Shown here in pieces: positions 17,782 to 25,597 of a stretch of DNA of 64,000 nucleotides; the first letter of the stretch is position 1, and the number at the start of each line of letters is the position of its first letter. The stretch is from Marnyiella aurantia (GTDB lineage: Bacteria > Bacteroidota > Bacteroidia > Flavobacteriales > Weeksellaceae), in the NCBI RefSeq assembly GCF_014041915.1, contig NZ_CP059472.1, positions 1,488,001 through 1,552,000 on the forward strand, read 5' to 3'. Below the pieces are notes generated by a model that worked only from the letters and a program-made list of their open reading frames with translations, did no database searches and was not told the DNA's origin. A program made the translations under genes and the position numbers.

Positions 17782-18411
17782 TTAATCCTGCACAAACCCT
17801 AAAAGTGCAAAGACAGTGAGCATCATATTGGCTTTCACCTTTTTTTCCGCTTCCTTAATGTAGCTTTGATCATCGCTGTGCCGAACATAATTCTCCATAA
17901 AGTTCTTATTCCTGATAGAAAACAGGGTGGTACCGAGAATAATGGAAAGGATATCCTCCGGCTTTGGAGCGAATGTAAAAACTCCTGATGCAATCCCTTT
18001 TTTTAGAACCTCATCAATTTTCTTTACACAAAACTGATAGAAGACAAGTAACTCCTGCTTTAAGTTTTCGTTCCGTCGAAGTTCCTGCGACACAAACCCG
18101 TGAAACTGACCATATTTAAAGAGCTGGCCCACAATATATTTAATGATTTCCCGCATCTGCATTTCGGGCTTTCCATCTTTGATGATCTCTGAAAATTCAG
18201 CAAAATGCTCACGTGTACGCTGAACTCTATAATGGTAAAGATGATACATCATTTTCTCCTTGGAACCAAAATAGTAGGAAATCATGGCCACATTAATATT
18301 TGCTTTTGCCGAAATATCACGAACGGAAGTCCCTTCAAACCCTTTTTCCGCAATCAGTTCTTCCGCAATATTCAGGATGTGTATCTGCTTCTCCGTAAAC
18401 TTCTTTCCCAT
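17782..18411 (-). CDS. TetR/AcrR-family transcription regulator
   Basis: Regulator of 209 residues. The N-terminal helix-turn-helix is GFEGTSVRDISAKANINVAMISYYFGSKEKMMYHLY (residues about 24-58), which is a textbook TetR DNA-binding domain. The C-terminal ligand domain has no recognised signature. It is divergent from the TatD-like gene with only 73 bases between the starts, containing an inverted repeat that could be its operator. The ligand is unknown. Confidence 0.9.
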   Translation of the reverse strand: MGKKFTEKQIHILNIAEELIAEKGFEGTSVRDISAKANINVAMISYYFGSKEKMMYHLYHYRVQRTREHFAEFSEIIKDGKPEMQMREIIKYIVGQLFKYGQFHGFVSQELRRNENLKQELLVFYQFCVKKIDEVLKKGIASGVFTFAPKPEDILSIILGTTLFSIRNKNFMENYVRHSDDQSYIKEAEKKVKANMMLTVFALLGFVQD

Positions 18412-18450
18412 TCATGTGATTTTTAGTAAAGTTAACATAACATTAACAAA

Positions 18451-18464
18451 TAAACAAGTGTTTA
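18451..18464. promoter_or_regulatory. Candidate TetR operator (palindrome)
   Basis: TAAACA-AG-TGTTTA, a perfect 6+6 bp inverted repeat in the short space between the divergent TetR and TatD-like genes. TetR regulators often bind such sites in their own promoter; binding here is inferred from position only. Confidence 0.35.
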
Positions 18465-18484
18465 ATCAAACTATGCTATTTTTG

Positions 18485-19111
18485 ATGATGGAATATTTCG
18501 ACTTTCATCATCATAACCGCGCGACGGAAAAAGGCATCTATAATCTGTCTTTTCCGGAGTTACCAAGAGAGGGGCTGTTTTCCGCAGGAATTCACCCGCA
18601 GGAAATATCATCGGGTAATGAAAGCAGATGGAAGTGGCTGCATGAAGTGAGTCAGCATCCCAATTGTGTAGCCATCGGCGAATGTGGTTTGGATGGCCGG
18701 GTTCCGGACGAAAAAGTGCAGAGTGAAGCTTTTTCCAGGCAGACTGAACTGGCCAATGACCTCTGTAAACCAATGATTATCCATTGTGTACGCCGGTTTT
18801 CCCATCTGATTCCTTTCAGAAAAAAAGTTCGTGTGCCCATGGTTGTCCACGGATTCAGCAAAAAGCAATCGGTGGCAGAGGAGCTCAGAAAACATGATTT
18901 CTACCTGAGTTTTGGTAAGTCAGTTTTACAAAATGTAAATTTGCAGCGGCTGGTGAAGGATTTCCCAACTGAGAAGATGTTTCTTGAGACAGATGCGGAT
19001 GAAGGCGGTATTGAGGAACTTTACCGGTTAGTCAGCTCGGTGAAAGGCATTTCTGAAGAAGCACTTATACATCAAATCGAAAAAAACCTGCAGGCAATTA
19101 TGCCGCGATAG
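18485..19111 (+). CDS. TatD-family metal-dependent hydrolase
   Basis: Short TatD-like deoxyribonuclease/hydrolase (209 residues; typical TatD is about 260). Metal ligands are visible as the HxH in FDFHHHN, Glu in AIGECGLDG, His in IIHCVRR, His in VVHGFSK and Asp in LETDAD. The active site is therefore complete although the protein is shorter than E. coli TatD. A longer frame reaching 18284 overlaps the divergent TetR gene and is not needed. The start is one of two adjacent ATGs (18485 or 18488). tcdA follows eight bases after the stop. Confidence 0.87.
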   Translation: MMEYFDFHHHNRATEKGIYNLSFPELPREGLFSAGIHPQEISSGNESRWKWLHEVSQHPNCVAIGECGLDGRVPDEKVQSEAFSRQTELANDLCKPMIIHCVRRFSHLIPFRKKVRVPMVVHGFSKKQSVAEELRKHDFYLSFGKSVLQNVNLQRLVKDFPTEKMFLETDADEGGIEELYRLVSSVKGISEEALIHQIEKNLQAIMPR

Positions 19112-19118
19112 AAATTTT

Positions 19119-19844
19119 ATGGAAAAAAACTGGCTGGAACGCACAGAACTGCTGATAAAGGAAAAGGGAGCCAGGAAACTTCTGAAATCCAATGTACTCG
19201 TCATTGGACTGGGAGGTGTAGGTTCTTTTGCCGCTGAATTCCTGGCGCGGGCCGGAATCGGAACAATGACCATTGTAGACGGCGACACGGTGGACATTAC
19301 CAATATAAACCGCCAGCTGCCCGCTCTGCACAGTACAATAGGTCTTTCCAAAGCAGACCTGATGCAGGCGCGCCTCATGGACATCAACCCAAATCTTAAG
19401 TTAACTCAAATCAGCCGGTTTCTTGAACCTGAAGATATGGTGGAGATTCTGGACGCTGATAAGTTCGATTATGTTCTGGACTGTATAGACAGCGTAACGC
19501 CTAAGATCACACTTATTAAGGCGGCCAAAAGAAAAAAGATTAAAGTAGTTAGCTGTATGGGCGCCGGTGGAAAAACAGATCCAAGTAAGGTAATGGTACG
19601 CGACATCAGCAAGACTTATAACTGCTATCTGGCCAAACAGGTACGCAAACGCCTGAAGAAGGAAAGTATCAACAAAGGGATCCGCTGTGTTTTCTCCAAT
19701 GAAATTCAGCAGGAAAACAGCCTGAAGCTGACCGATGGGACCAACTATAAAAAATCCTTTTACGGAACAATAAGCTATATTCCCGCAATGTTCGGACTTT
19801 ATGCCGCGGCGGAAGTGATAAACCATCTTTTAAAAAATGAATGA
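19119..19844 (+). CDS. tcdA: tRNA threonylcarbamoyladenosine dehydratase TcdA
   Basis: E1-like enzyme of the ThiF/HesA family that cyclises t6A to ct6A at position 37 of ANN-reading tRNAs, in an ATP-dependent step. The nucleotide-binding motif is VLVIGLGGVGSFAAEFLARAG, the Arg and Asn of NINRQLPA are present, and VVSCMGAGGKTDP plus GIRCVFSNE match the TcdA/CsdL branch. Length 241 residues fits. It overlaps the rnpA start by eight bases, so the two RNA-maturation genes are coupled. Confidence 0.92.
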   Translation: MEKNWLERTELLIKEKGARKLLKSNVLVIGLGGVGSFAAEFLARAGIGTMTIVDGDTVDITNINRQLPALHSTIGLSKADLMQARLMDINPNLKLTQISRFLEPEDMVEILDADKFDYVLDCIDSVTPKITLIKAAKRKKIKVVSCMGAGGKTDPSKVMVRDISKTYNCYLAKQVRKRLKKESINKGIRCVFSNEIQQENSLKLTDGTNYKKSFYGTISYIPAMFGLYAAAEVINHLLKNE

Positions 19845-20211
19845 TTCAGGAACCGGAGACACGTGCTACCCACGAGCCGAAAAACTTAAGTCGAAGCGGG
19901 AACTGGACGTGCTTTTTGACAAAGGTAAGTGGAAGACTGTGGGCAACATGCGGATTGTTACCTACTCTACCGCTGAGCTACCTCAGGCAAAAATCGGTGT
20001 GTCGGTATCGAAAAGGAATTTTAAGAAAGCTGTGCACCGCAACCGGATTAAAAGACTACTGCGCGAAGCCTACAGGCTGAATAAGAGCAGTTTCACAGAA
20101 GCGTTCGGCACGTCAGGCATCTCCATGATATTCTGGGTTTCATCCACAATGCCAAAAAATTATGATGAAGTGAAAGAGGCATTCCTGAAGCTTTGCCAAA
20201 CTAAAAAATAA
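19837..20211 (+). CDS. rnpA: Ribonuclease P protein component
   Basis: Protein subunit of RNase P, which trims tRNA 5' leaders. The hallmark KRNFKKAVHRNRIKRLLREAYR (RNR motif) is present, along with a typical N-terminal EKLKSKRELDVLFDKGK. Length 124 residues is normal. In many bacteria rnpA sits between rpmH and yidC; here it overlaps tcdA instead, without rpmH or dnaA in sight. Confidence 0.93.
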   Translation: MNDSGTGDTCYPRAEKLKSKRELDVLFDKGKWKTVGNMRIVTYSTAELPQAKIGVSVSKRNFKKAVHRNRIKRLLREAYRLNKSSFTEAFGTSGISMIFWVSSTMPKNYDEVKEAFLKLCQTKK

Positions 20212-20237
20212 TTATACTGGCGTGAATTTCCTTTTCG

Positions 20238-20245
20238 TAAATTTG
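20238..20245 (+). promoter_or_regulatory. Possible -7 element of the DUF4126 gene
   Basis: TAAATTTG, exact consensus, 27 bases before the DUF4126 start in the short gap after rnpA. The -33 match is weak. Confidence 0.35.
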
Positions 20246-20272
20246 ATTTCCTAACTATAAACAAATCGCGAA

Positions 20273-20920
20273 ATGCTGGATAATATACCTTACCTACCTT
20301 ACTTTCTTAGTGCCTTTATCGGTATAGGCCTTGCCGCAGCTTCCGGCTTCAGGGTTTTCCTGCCCATGTTTACGGTGAGTATGGCTTCGTATATGGGATG
20401 GATCCCGATGAATGAGTCTTTTGAATGGCTGGCGGGCCTTCCCACATTAATCGCGACAGGTTTTGCAATGATTTTTGAGATCCTGGCCTATTATATTCCT
20501 ATTGTAGATCATTTACTGGATACACTGTCTGTTCCGCTGGCCACTCTGGCAGGCTCCGTACTTTTTGCAAGTCAGTTTGCTGATTTGGGGACTTTTCCTC
20601 AATGGGCACTTGCACTTATTGCCGGCGGAGGAACTGCGGCGGCCATAAGTTCGGGATTTGCGGGAACGCGGGCAGCTTCAACGGCAACCACAGGCGGACT
20701 GGGTAATTCGGTAGTAGCCACAACCGAAACTGCGGGCGCTGGAATCATGTCCATACTGGCACTTGCAGCACCAATTTTTGCCGCCATCATTGCCATAGCT
20801 TTGGTAATCACTGTCCTTATTTTAGGCAAAAAGTTGTGGAATAAATTCAGAAATTTCAAAGCCGACCGAAATTCAAAAATAATTGATGTAGAAGCTGTAG
20901 AGCGTAAAAACCTGGAATAG
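20273..20920 (+). CDS. DUF4126 membrane protein
   Basis: Integral membrane protein of 215 residues without known function. It opens with LSAFIGIGLAAASGFRVFLPMFTVS, the conserved DUF4126 beginning, and contains further hydrophobic spans, a Gly/Ala/Thr-rich stretch (AGGGTAAAISSGFAGTRAAST) and a basic cytoplasmic tail. It ends seven bases short of the convergent NTR-like gene. Confidence 0.85.
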   Translation: MLDNIPYLPYFLSAFIGIGLAAASGFRVFLPMFTVSMASYMGWIPMNESFEWLAGLPTLIATGFAMIFEILAYYIPIVDHLLDTLSVPLATLAGSVLFASQFADLGTFPQWALALIAGGGTAAAISSGFAGTRAASTATTGGLGNSVVATTETAGAGIMSILALAAPIFAAIIAIALVITVLILGKKLWNKFRNFKADRNSKIIDVEAVERKNLE

Positions 20921-20927
20921 CGGATAT

Positions 20928-21566
20928 CTATTTGCCTTTTTTATTCACTTTATAGATCATTATTATAATTGCCAGCACTGTCAATAGTATAAGGCTGTAT
21001 TTAAGGTAGTTATTCTCCACTGTAAGTGCTGAATTTTCCAACAGTAAGGAATTCATTTTGCGGTTGGAGTTGAATTCCACAATTTCGATCAGGCTATCAT
21101 CCGTCTCGCGAATAGTCTGATTTTCAATTTCGTATTCATCCGCAAGTCTGCTTAGAGTCACCAGTTCGGTCCTGGAAACTTCAGAGAGAGCTTTTGTAGA
21201 CAGGCAATGGCTTGAGTATACAAACTCACTGTCTGAATCGAGGAATCCGAAAATCAGGTATTTTCCGTGCGCAACGAAGGGGTAATCACAAGTATCTAAA
21301 GAGGAAGAAAGTAAAGTCACCTCCTTAGTTTGATAAAAAGAAAATTCTGAAGGTGATTTATAACTCTTTACAATCTTGGCTCTACTTAGGAGAATCGGAT
21401 TGTTTTGCTGAAGCCCGGGAAATTCGTTAACTGTACTGTAAATATTGGCAACAAATACGAAGTCAGCGCTTTTAAATGAACTTTCAATATCCTGATGATT
21501 ACATTTACATGCAAAAGCCGGGATTGACCATAGCATTGAGCACAGAACCAGCCATTTCTGCACCAT
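20928..21566 (-). CDS. Secreted NTR/TIMP-like protein with C-terminal membrane anchor
   Basis: A 212-residue protein with a signal peptide ending at FACKCNH. The CKC start at the mature N-terminus followed by FKSADFVFVANIYS and IVKSYK resembles the netrin/TIMP-like fold of secreted proteins, where an N-terminal Cys-x-Cys is typical. A further Cys lies at LDTCDYPF and another at YSSHCLS. After a likely coiled region, a single membrane span (LILLTVLAIIIMIY) and a basic tail end the protein. Its start overlaps the stop of the TSUP gene by one base (TAATG). Confidence 0.6.
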   Translation of the reverse strand: MVQKWLVLCSMLWSIPAFACKCNHQDIESSFKSADFVFVANIYSTVNEFPGLQQNNPILLSRAKIVKSYKSPSEFSFYQTKEVTLLSSSLDTCDYPFVAHGKYLIFGFLDSDSEFVYSSHCLSTKALSEVSRTELVTLSRLADEYEIENQTIRETDDSLIEIVEFNSNRKMNSLLLENSALTVENNYLKYSLILLTVLAIIIMIYKVNKKGK

Positions 21567-21943
21567 TATTTCTGAAAGAACATTTTTACGGCCACCACAA
21601 ACATCAGCACCGCAAAAACCTTTCTGATCATATCCTGCGAAAGTGAAATGGCTGTTTTACTACCCAAATAACTACCGAGTACAAATCCGCAGCAAAGCAA
21701 CAGCGCAGTTTTAATATCAACATTACCGGTTTTGTAGTAGTTCATCACACCAAAAAAGCCTACAGGAACCATAAGCAATGCGAGAGTCGTTCCCTGAGCT
21801 TTATGTTGCGTAAAACCAAAAAGAAGCACGAGCACAGGTACCATTACGATACCACCGCCAATTCCTACAAGTCCACTTAGATAACCTGCAAGGAGACCTA
21901 ACAGTATAAGTCCGATCACTAATGTTGTGTTGTCCATTTTCAT
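21566..21943 (-). CDS. Half-size TSUP (TauE/SafE) permease
   Basis: Membrane protein of only 125 residues with the TSUP motif GLVGIGGGIVMVPVLVLLFGFTQHKAQGTTL. Typical TauE/SafE proteins have two such halves (about 250 residues), so this is one half and presumably works as a dimer. It is intact, with a normal start and stop, and not a fragment of a longer frame. It lies 10 bases after the acidic 593-residue protein and is translationally coupled to the NTR-like gene. Confidence 0.85.
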   Translation of the reverse strand: MKMDNTTLVIGLILLGLLAGYLSGLVGIGGGIVMVPVLVLLFGFTQHKAQGTTLALLMVPVGFFGVMNYYKTGNVDIKTALLLCCGFVLGSYLGSKTAISLSQDMIRKVFAVLMFVVAVKMFFQK

Positions 21944-21953
21944 CTAGGTTGAG

Positions 21954-23735
21954 TTACTGGAAATTATTTCGCAGGTCGCGTACCTCCTTTACCTTCGCGC
22001 GGAAATATTCGGCTTTTTGCGGATGCTTTTCGGCCAGAATATGGAATGCATGAATGGCTCTGGCATACAGTTTCTGTTCAACGTAAATATTGGCCAGAGT
22101 TTCCGTCATCAGGTGTGAGATATCACTTTTCTTTTCTTTGATGACGAAGCTTCCTTCCTCACGCAGCTGCGAAATACGCGGCGCAGTTTCAATGAATTTT
22201 TCAATGATAACCGTTTTCCTGTCTTCTTCGGGTTCGGGTTGGATTTCAGGAGTTGTTTCTTTCCTGTCAATTTTCAGCCAGTTTTGCCAGGTGTTTATAA
22301 ACTGAGGCAAATTGCTGTCGTCGTCAGCCATGACTTGGGCTGTTTCTGCTTCTTCATCCGCTGACACTTTTGTCACTTCTGTCGGCGGTACTATAGAAAC
22401 CGTCTCCTCCTGTGCAGTTTCAACCTCCTGTTCAGTCTTTATAGGAGATACCTCGGGCTTCACATTAAGTGATTTACGTTCAGTTTTAAGTAAAGCATCG
22501 GGTATCTGCAAAGGCACACTCATGGGTTTCCAGCCTGAACGCACCGGCATTTCGGCGTTCGGTTCTGAAACCGGATTGGATCCGACAGCATCGGTCCCAG
22601 GTAAGTTAACTGTTGCAGATGCCTCTGCCTCAGCTTCTGAAGCTGTAATTTCTTCTTGTACAGCTTCTGTTGATTCATTCGCGGGAGTTTCCGCCTTAAC
22701 AACAAAATCCTGAGTATCACTGAAACTTATTTCTGTACTTTCAGTTTGCTCTTCTACCGGTTCGTTTTCGATTTGCGAGGCTTTTTTCTCCTTAATCTTC
22801 TTTTCCACCTCCGCAATCAGACGCTGCATCTCCTCTTCATGTTTATTGGATACAGGCGCCGGTATTATAACAGTTTCCTCTTTTTTTGGAGCAGCTGTTA
22901 TCTTCACCCCGGGCAGGAATGGAGCTATGCCATGAAAACTTACATCTGCGGTTGGAGGTTCCTCCTGACCAGCCACCGCTACTGCGATGGGTTCTTCAGC
23001 ACTTTTAATCTCAACTTCCTCCGATTCTTCTTCCTTAGTTTCAGGTCCGGTAATTTCTTCCTCCTTAGCGGCAAGTTCGTTTACGGGCGCGGACTCTTCG
23101 CTAAAAACCTTTGGTGGGGAGATATTTGGATCTGCAATAACCAACTGGCCGCTTTCAGCTGAAGCCTCCTTATCGATTACAGGCGCTTCCTTTTCAAGGA
23201 AATCCTCTTCTCCCTCAAACAGAATCCTGTTCAGTTCACCGTTTACATAAACGGGCTTTGCACCTTCAGTCTCCGAAGGTGCTATTTTTGTAAAAGTTTC
23301 CTTTTTGGATTCCAATACGGGTGAAAGAGCAGCCTTTTCCAAATCAACAGTGGTCTCAGGTCCTGATTCATCTGCTCCAGATTCAGGAATATTGATATTT
23401 TTCTGTACCTGGAGATGCTCCTGCACCTCATTTTCACTACCGGTACCATCCTGATTATCAATTTCCTGCGAAAGTACAGGTTCATTTACTTCAGCGGAAG
23501 GTTTAGATACGCCGTTCACCAGCTGATAAAGAATTTTTTTATCTGTTGTATAGGCCGCTGTCGTTGAAAGTTCCTGCTGGTAATTTTCCGGATCGTACCG
23601 GGAGGTAGCCAGTAGTGCCAGTGCACGTAAACTCTGCACATAAGGTGTAGTCCTGATCTGGTCATTCAGAAGTTTCAGATCTGCAGACTGTAACAAGTCC
23701 GGATTTTCAATAAGTTCCAGTATACGCGTATTCAT
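21954..23735 (-). CDS. Acidic low-complexity protein with terminal helical repeats, unknown function
   Basis: 593 residues without recognised function. The first about 80 residues are helical (RILELIENPDLLQSADLKLL). The centre (about 90-520) is Glu/Pro/Val/Thr-rich with many EE, EEP and ETE patches, and probably disordered. The C-terminus has a TPR-like pair of helices (LANIYVEQKLYARAIHAFHILAEKHPQKAEYFRAKVKEVRDL). No signal peptide or membrane span is visible, so it should be cytoplasmic. It starts one base after the lptE stop in the miaB-lptE operon. Confidence 0.75.
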   Translation of the reverse strand: MNTRILELIENPDLLQSADLKLLNDQIRTTPYVQSLRALALLATSRYDPENYQQELSTTAAYTTDKKILYQLVNGVSKPSAEVNEPVLSQEIDNQDGTGSENEVQEHLQVQKNINIPESGADESGPETTVDLEKAALSPVLESKKETFTKIAPSETEGAKPVYVNGELNRILFEGEEDFLEKEAPVIDKEASAESGQLVIADPNISPPKVFSEESAPVNELAAKEEEITGPETKEEESEEVEIKSAEEPIAVAVAGQEEPPTADVSFHGIAPFLPGVKITAAPKKEETVIIPAPVSNKHEEEMQRLIAEVEKKIKEKKASQIENEPVEEQTESTEISFSDTQDFVVKAETPANESTEAVQEEITASEAEAEASATVNLPGTDAVGSNPVSEPNAEMPVRSGWKPMSVPLQIPDALLKTERKSLNVKPEVSPIKTEQEVETAQEETVSIVPPTEVTKVSADEEAETAQVMADDDSNLPQFINTWQNWLKIDRKETTPEIQPEPEEDRKTVIIEKFIETAPRISQLREEGSFVIKEKKSDISHLMTETLANIYVEQKLYARAIHAFHILAEKHPQKAEYFRAKVKEVRDLRNNFQ

Positions 23736-23736
23736 A

Positions 23737-24270
23737 TTACCAGTTAGCTACAATATCGTTAAAAATCCTATTGATTATTCGTTCATTAACCAGTTTAACC
23801 TGTGAGGCTTCAATGGCATTAATATCCAAATCACTGCTGAAAACGGCTTCATCAGTGAAAGTGCGATCAAAACTTTTGTCCGGTTCAATTTTATTCTCGT
23901 AATGCACCCGAACTGATATTGTAAGTTTGTTTTGGGCTGCCTGGATATTTCCACCTACTGCATCCACATTAGATGAAATAGTTGTAGGTGAAATGCTGTA
24001 GTCGGTAATTTCGCCCTCGATAAGCAAATCAGGATTCTCCTTTGTTCCCTTGAGAGTGGTACGCTGAAGAAAACGGTTTTGGATATCGGTTGAGAACTGC
24101 TGAGCCAAAGTAGGGTTTACCAGCGGGGCATTATTAATGAATTCATTGATCTGCACTGTTTTGGTTTCCGGACTCAGCGATGAGCCTGTAAATGTATAAC
24201 AGGACTGCAGCATGGCCGTGCAAAGCAACACTAATCCCAAGAAAGGGTTTAAAAGTCGGTTCATTTTCAT
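23737..24270 (-). CDS. lptE: LPS assembly lipoprotein LptE
   Basis: Outer-membrane lipoprotein that supports LptD in lipopolysaccharide export. The lipobox is MLQSC with the acylated Cys at residue 24. The mature part contains the LptE-like pattern VQINEFINNAPLVNPTLAQQFSTDIQNRFLQRTTL, LLIEGEITDYSISP and RVHYENKIEPDKSFDRTF. It lies one base after the sigma-54 activator stop. The miaB-activator-lptE order is common in Bacteroidota. Confidence 0.88.
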   Translation of the reverse strand: MKMNRLLNPFLGLVLLCTAMLQSCYTFTGSSLSPETKTVQINEFINNAPLVNPTLAQQFSTDIQNRFLQRTTLKGTKENPDLLIEGEITDYSISPTTISSNVDAVGGNIQAAQNKLTISVRVHYENKIEPDKSFDRTFTDEAVFSSDLDINAIEASQVKLVNERIINRIFNDIVANW

Positions 24271-24271
24271 A

Positions 24272-25552
24272 TTAATCCTCCAGGTTGTACTGTTTAATTT
24301 TTCGGTAAAGTGTACGCTGGGAAATCCCCAGTTCGTCCGCCGCTTTGTTCCTGCGCCCTTTATGTTTTTCCAAAGCCTTTACTATAAGCTCCCGTTCATT
24401 ATTCTGAAGAGAAAGTGAGTGACTTTCTTCAATCTCTATATCTTCCACATCATCATATTCTTCATTAGGCTCAGTGTAAATGGGTGCACGGCCGGGCGGG
24501 TTCTGATTTCCATTTTCAAAATAGAGCAGTGAATTCTGATTCTGCGTATTGCTGTCAGATGTAAACACCCTGTTAATCAAATTTTTCTCCTGATTACTAA
24601 GATCCTCACTGCCACGGTTCTTGATCAGTTCTGATGTCAGTGACTTCAAATCGTTCAGGTCATTACGCATATCGAATAGAATCTTATACATAATTTCCCT
24701 TTCAGAATGAAACTCTGAACTGGACACATGACCTGGGCCCATCTTTTGAACTACAGCCGGCAGGTTTGCATTCATCGGGATATACTCGGCCAGTTTTGTG
24801 GAGTTAACGGTTCTGTTATGTTCCACCACAGTCATTTGTTCTACCAGATTACGGAGCTGACGTACATTTCCGGGAAAAGCATAGTTTTCCAGGTAGTTCA
24901 CCGCATCGTCGGTCAGTACGAGTTCCGGCATTCTGTATTTTTCGGCAAAATCAATAGCAAATTTTCTGAAAAGCAAATGTACATCACCTTTTCTTTCGCG
25001 CAGAGGCGGCATATCTATCTGAACGGTATTGAGACGGTAATAGAGATCCTCGCGGAAACGGCCGTCTTCAATAGCCTTCAGCATATTCACATTGGTAGCT
25101 GCTACAATTCTGACATTGGTTTTCTGAATTTGGGATGAACCCACTTTCATAAATTCACCGCTCTCAAGTACACGAAGCAGGCGTACCTGGGTTTGCAGCG
25201 GCAGTTCGCCTACCTCATCAAGGAAAATGGTTCCGCCGTCAGCGACCTCAAAATAGCCTTTCCGTGTGGCTGTTGCCCCCGTAAAGGCACCTTTTTCGTG
25301 CCCGAAAAGCTCAGAATCAATTGTACCTTCAGGTATGGCGCCACAGTTTACAACGATATAGGGCTGATGCTTACGCCTCGACTCTCCGTGGATAATCTTT
25401 GGTATAAACTCCTTGCCCACACCGGATTCGCCCATTACCAGAACGGAAATATCGGTGGGTGCTACCTGTATTGCCTTTTCCAGTGCACGGTGCAGTGCAG
25501 GAAAACTGCCAATGATCCCAAAACGGGTTTTTATGGATTGTAGGTCTGTCAT
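24272..25552 (-). CDS. Sigma-54-dependent transcription activator without sensor domain
   Basis: AAA+ enhancer-binding protein that opens sigma-54 promoters. Walker A is GESGVGKE (residues 41-48), the sigma-54 contact loop GAFTGA is at 88-93, Walker B lies in GTIFLDEVGELP and the arginine-finger region is FREDLYYRLN. A Fis-type helix-turn-helix closes the protein (GRRNKAADELGISQRTLYRKI). The AAA domain starts almost at residue 10, so no receiver or GAF domain precedes it. The linker before the HTH is long and acidic. It sits between miaB and lptE. Confidence 0.93.
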   Translation of the reverse strand: MTDLQSIKTRFGIIGSFPALHRALEKAIQVAPTDISVLVMGESGVGKEFIPKIIHGESRRKHQPYIVVNCGAIPEGTIDSELFGHEKGAFTGATATRKGYFEVADGGTIFLDEVGELPLQTQVRLLRVLESGEFMKVGSSQIQKTNVRIVAATNVNMLKAIEDGRFREDLYYRLNTVQIDMPPLRERKGDVHLLFRKFAIDFAEKYRMPELVLTDDAVNYLENYAFPGNVRQLRNLVEQMTVVEHNRTVNSTKLAEYIPMNANLPAVVQKMGPGHVSSSEFHSEREIMYKILFDMRNDLNDLKSLTSELIKNRGSEDLSNQEKNLINRVFTSDSNTQNQNSLLYFENGNQNPPGRAPIYTEPNEEYDDVEDIEIEESHSLSLQNNERELIVKALEKHKGRRNKAADELGISQRTLYRKIKQYNLED

Positions 25553-25597
25553 TTTAAAATCAAATTATGATTATAGAGCTCCCGGCGGGAATAAATA

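Noticed and set aside
22312-23250. Ser/Val-rich plus-strand frames opposite the acidic 593-residue gene
   Set aside because: They are the mirror of the Glu-rich minus-strand coding sequence; low complexity on one strand creates open frames on the other.
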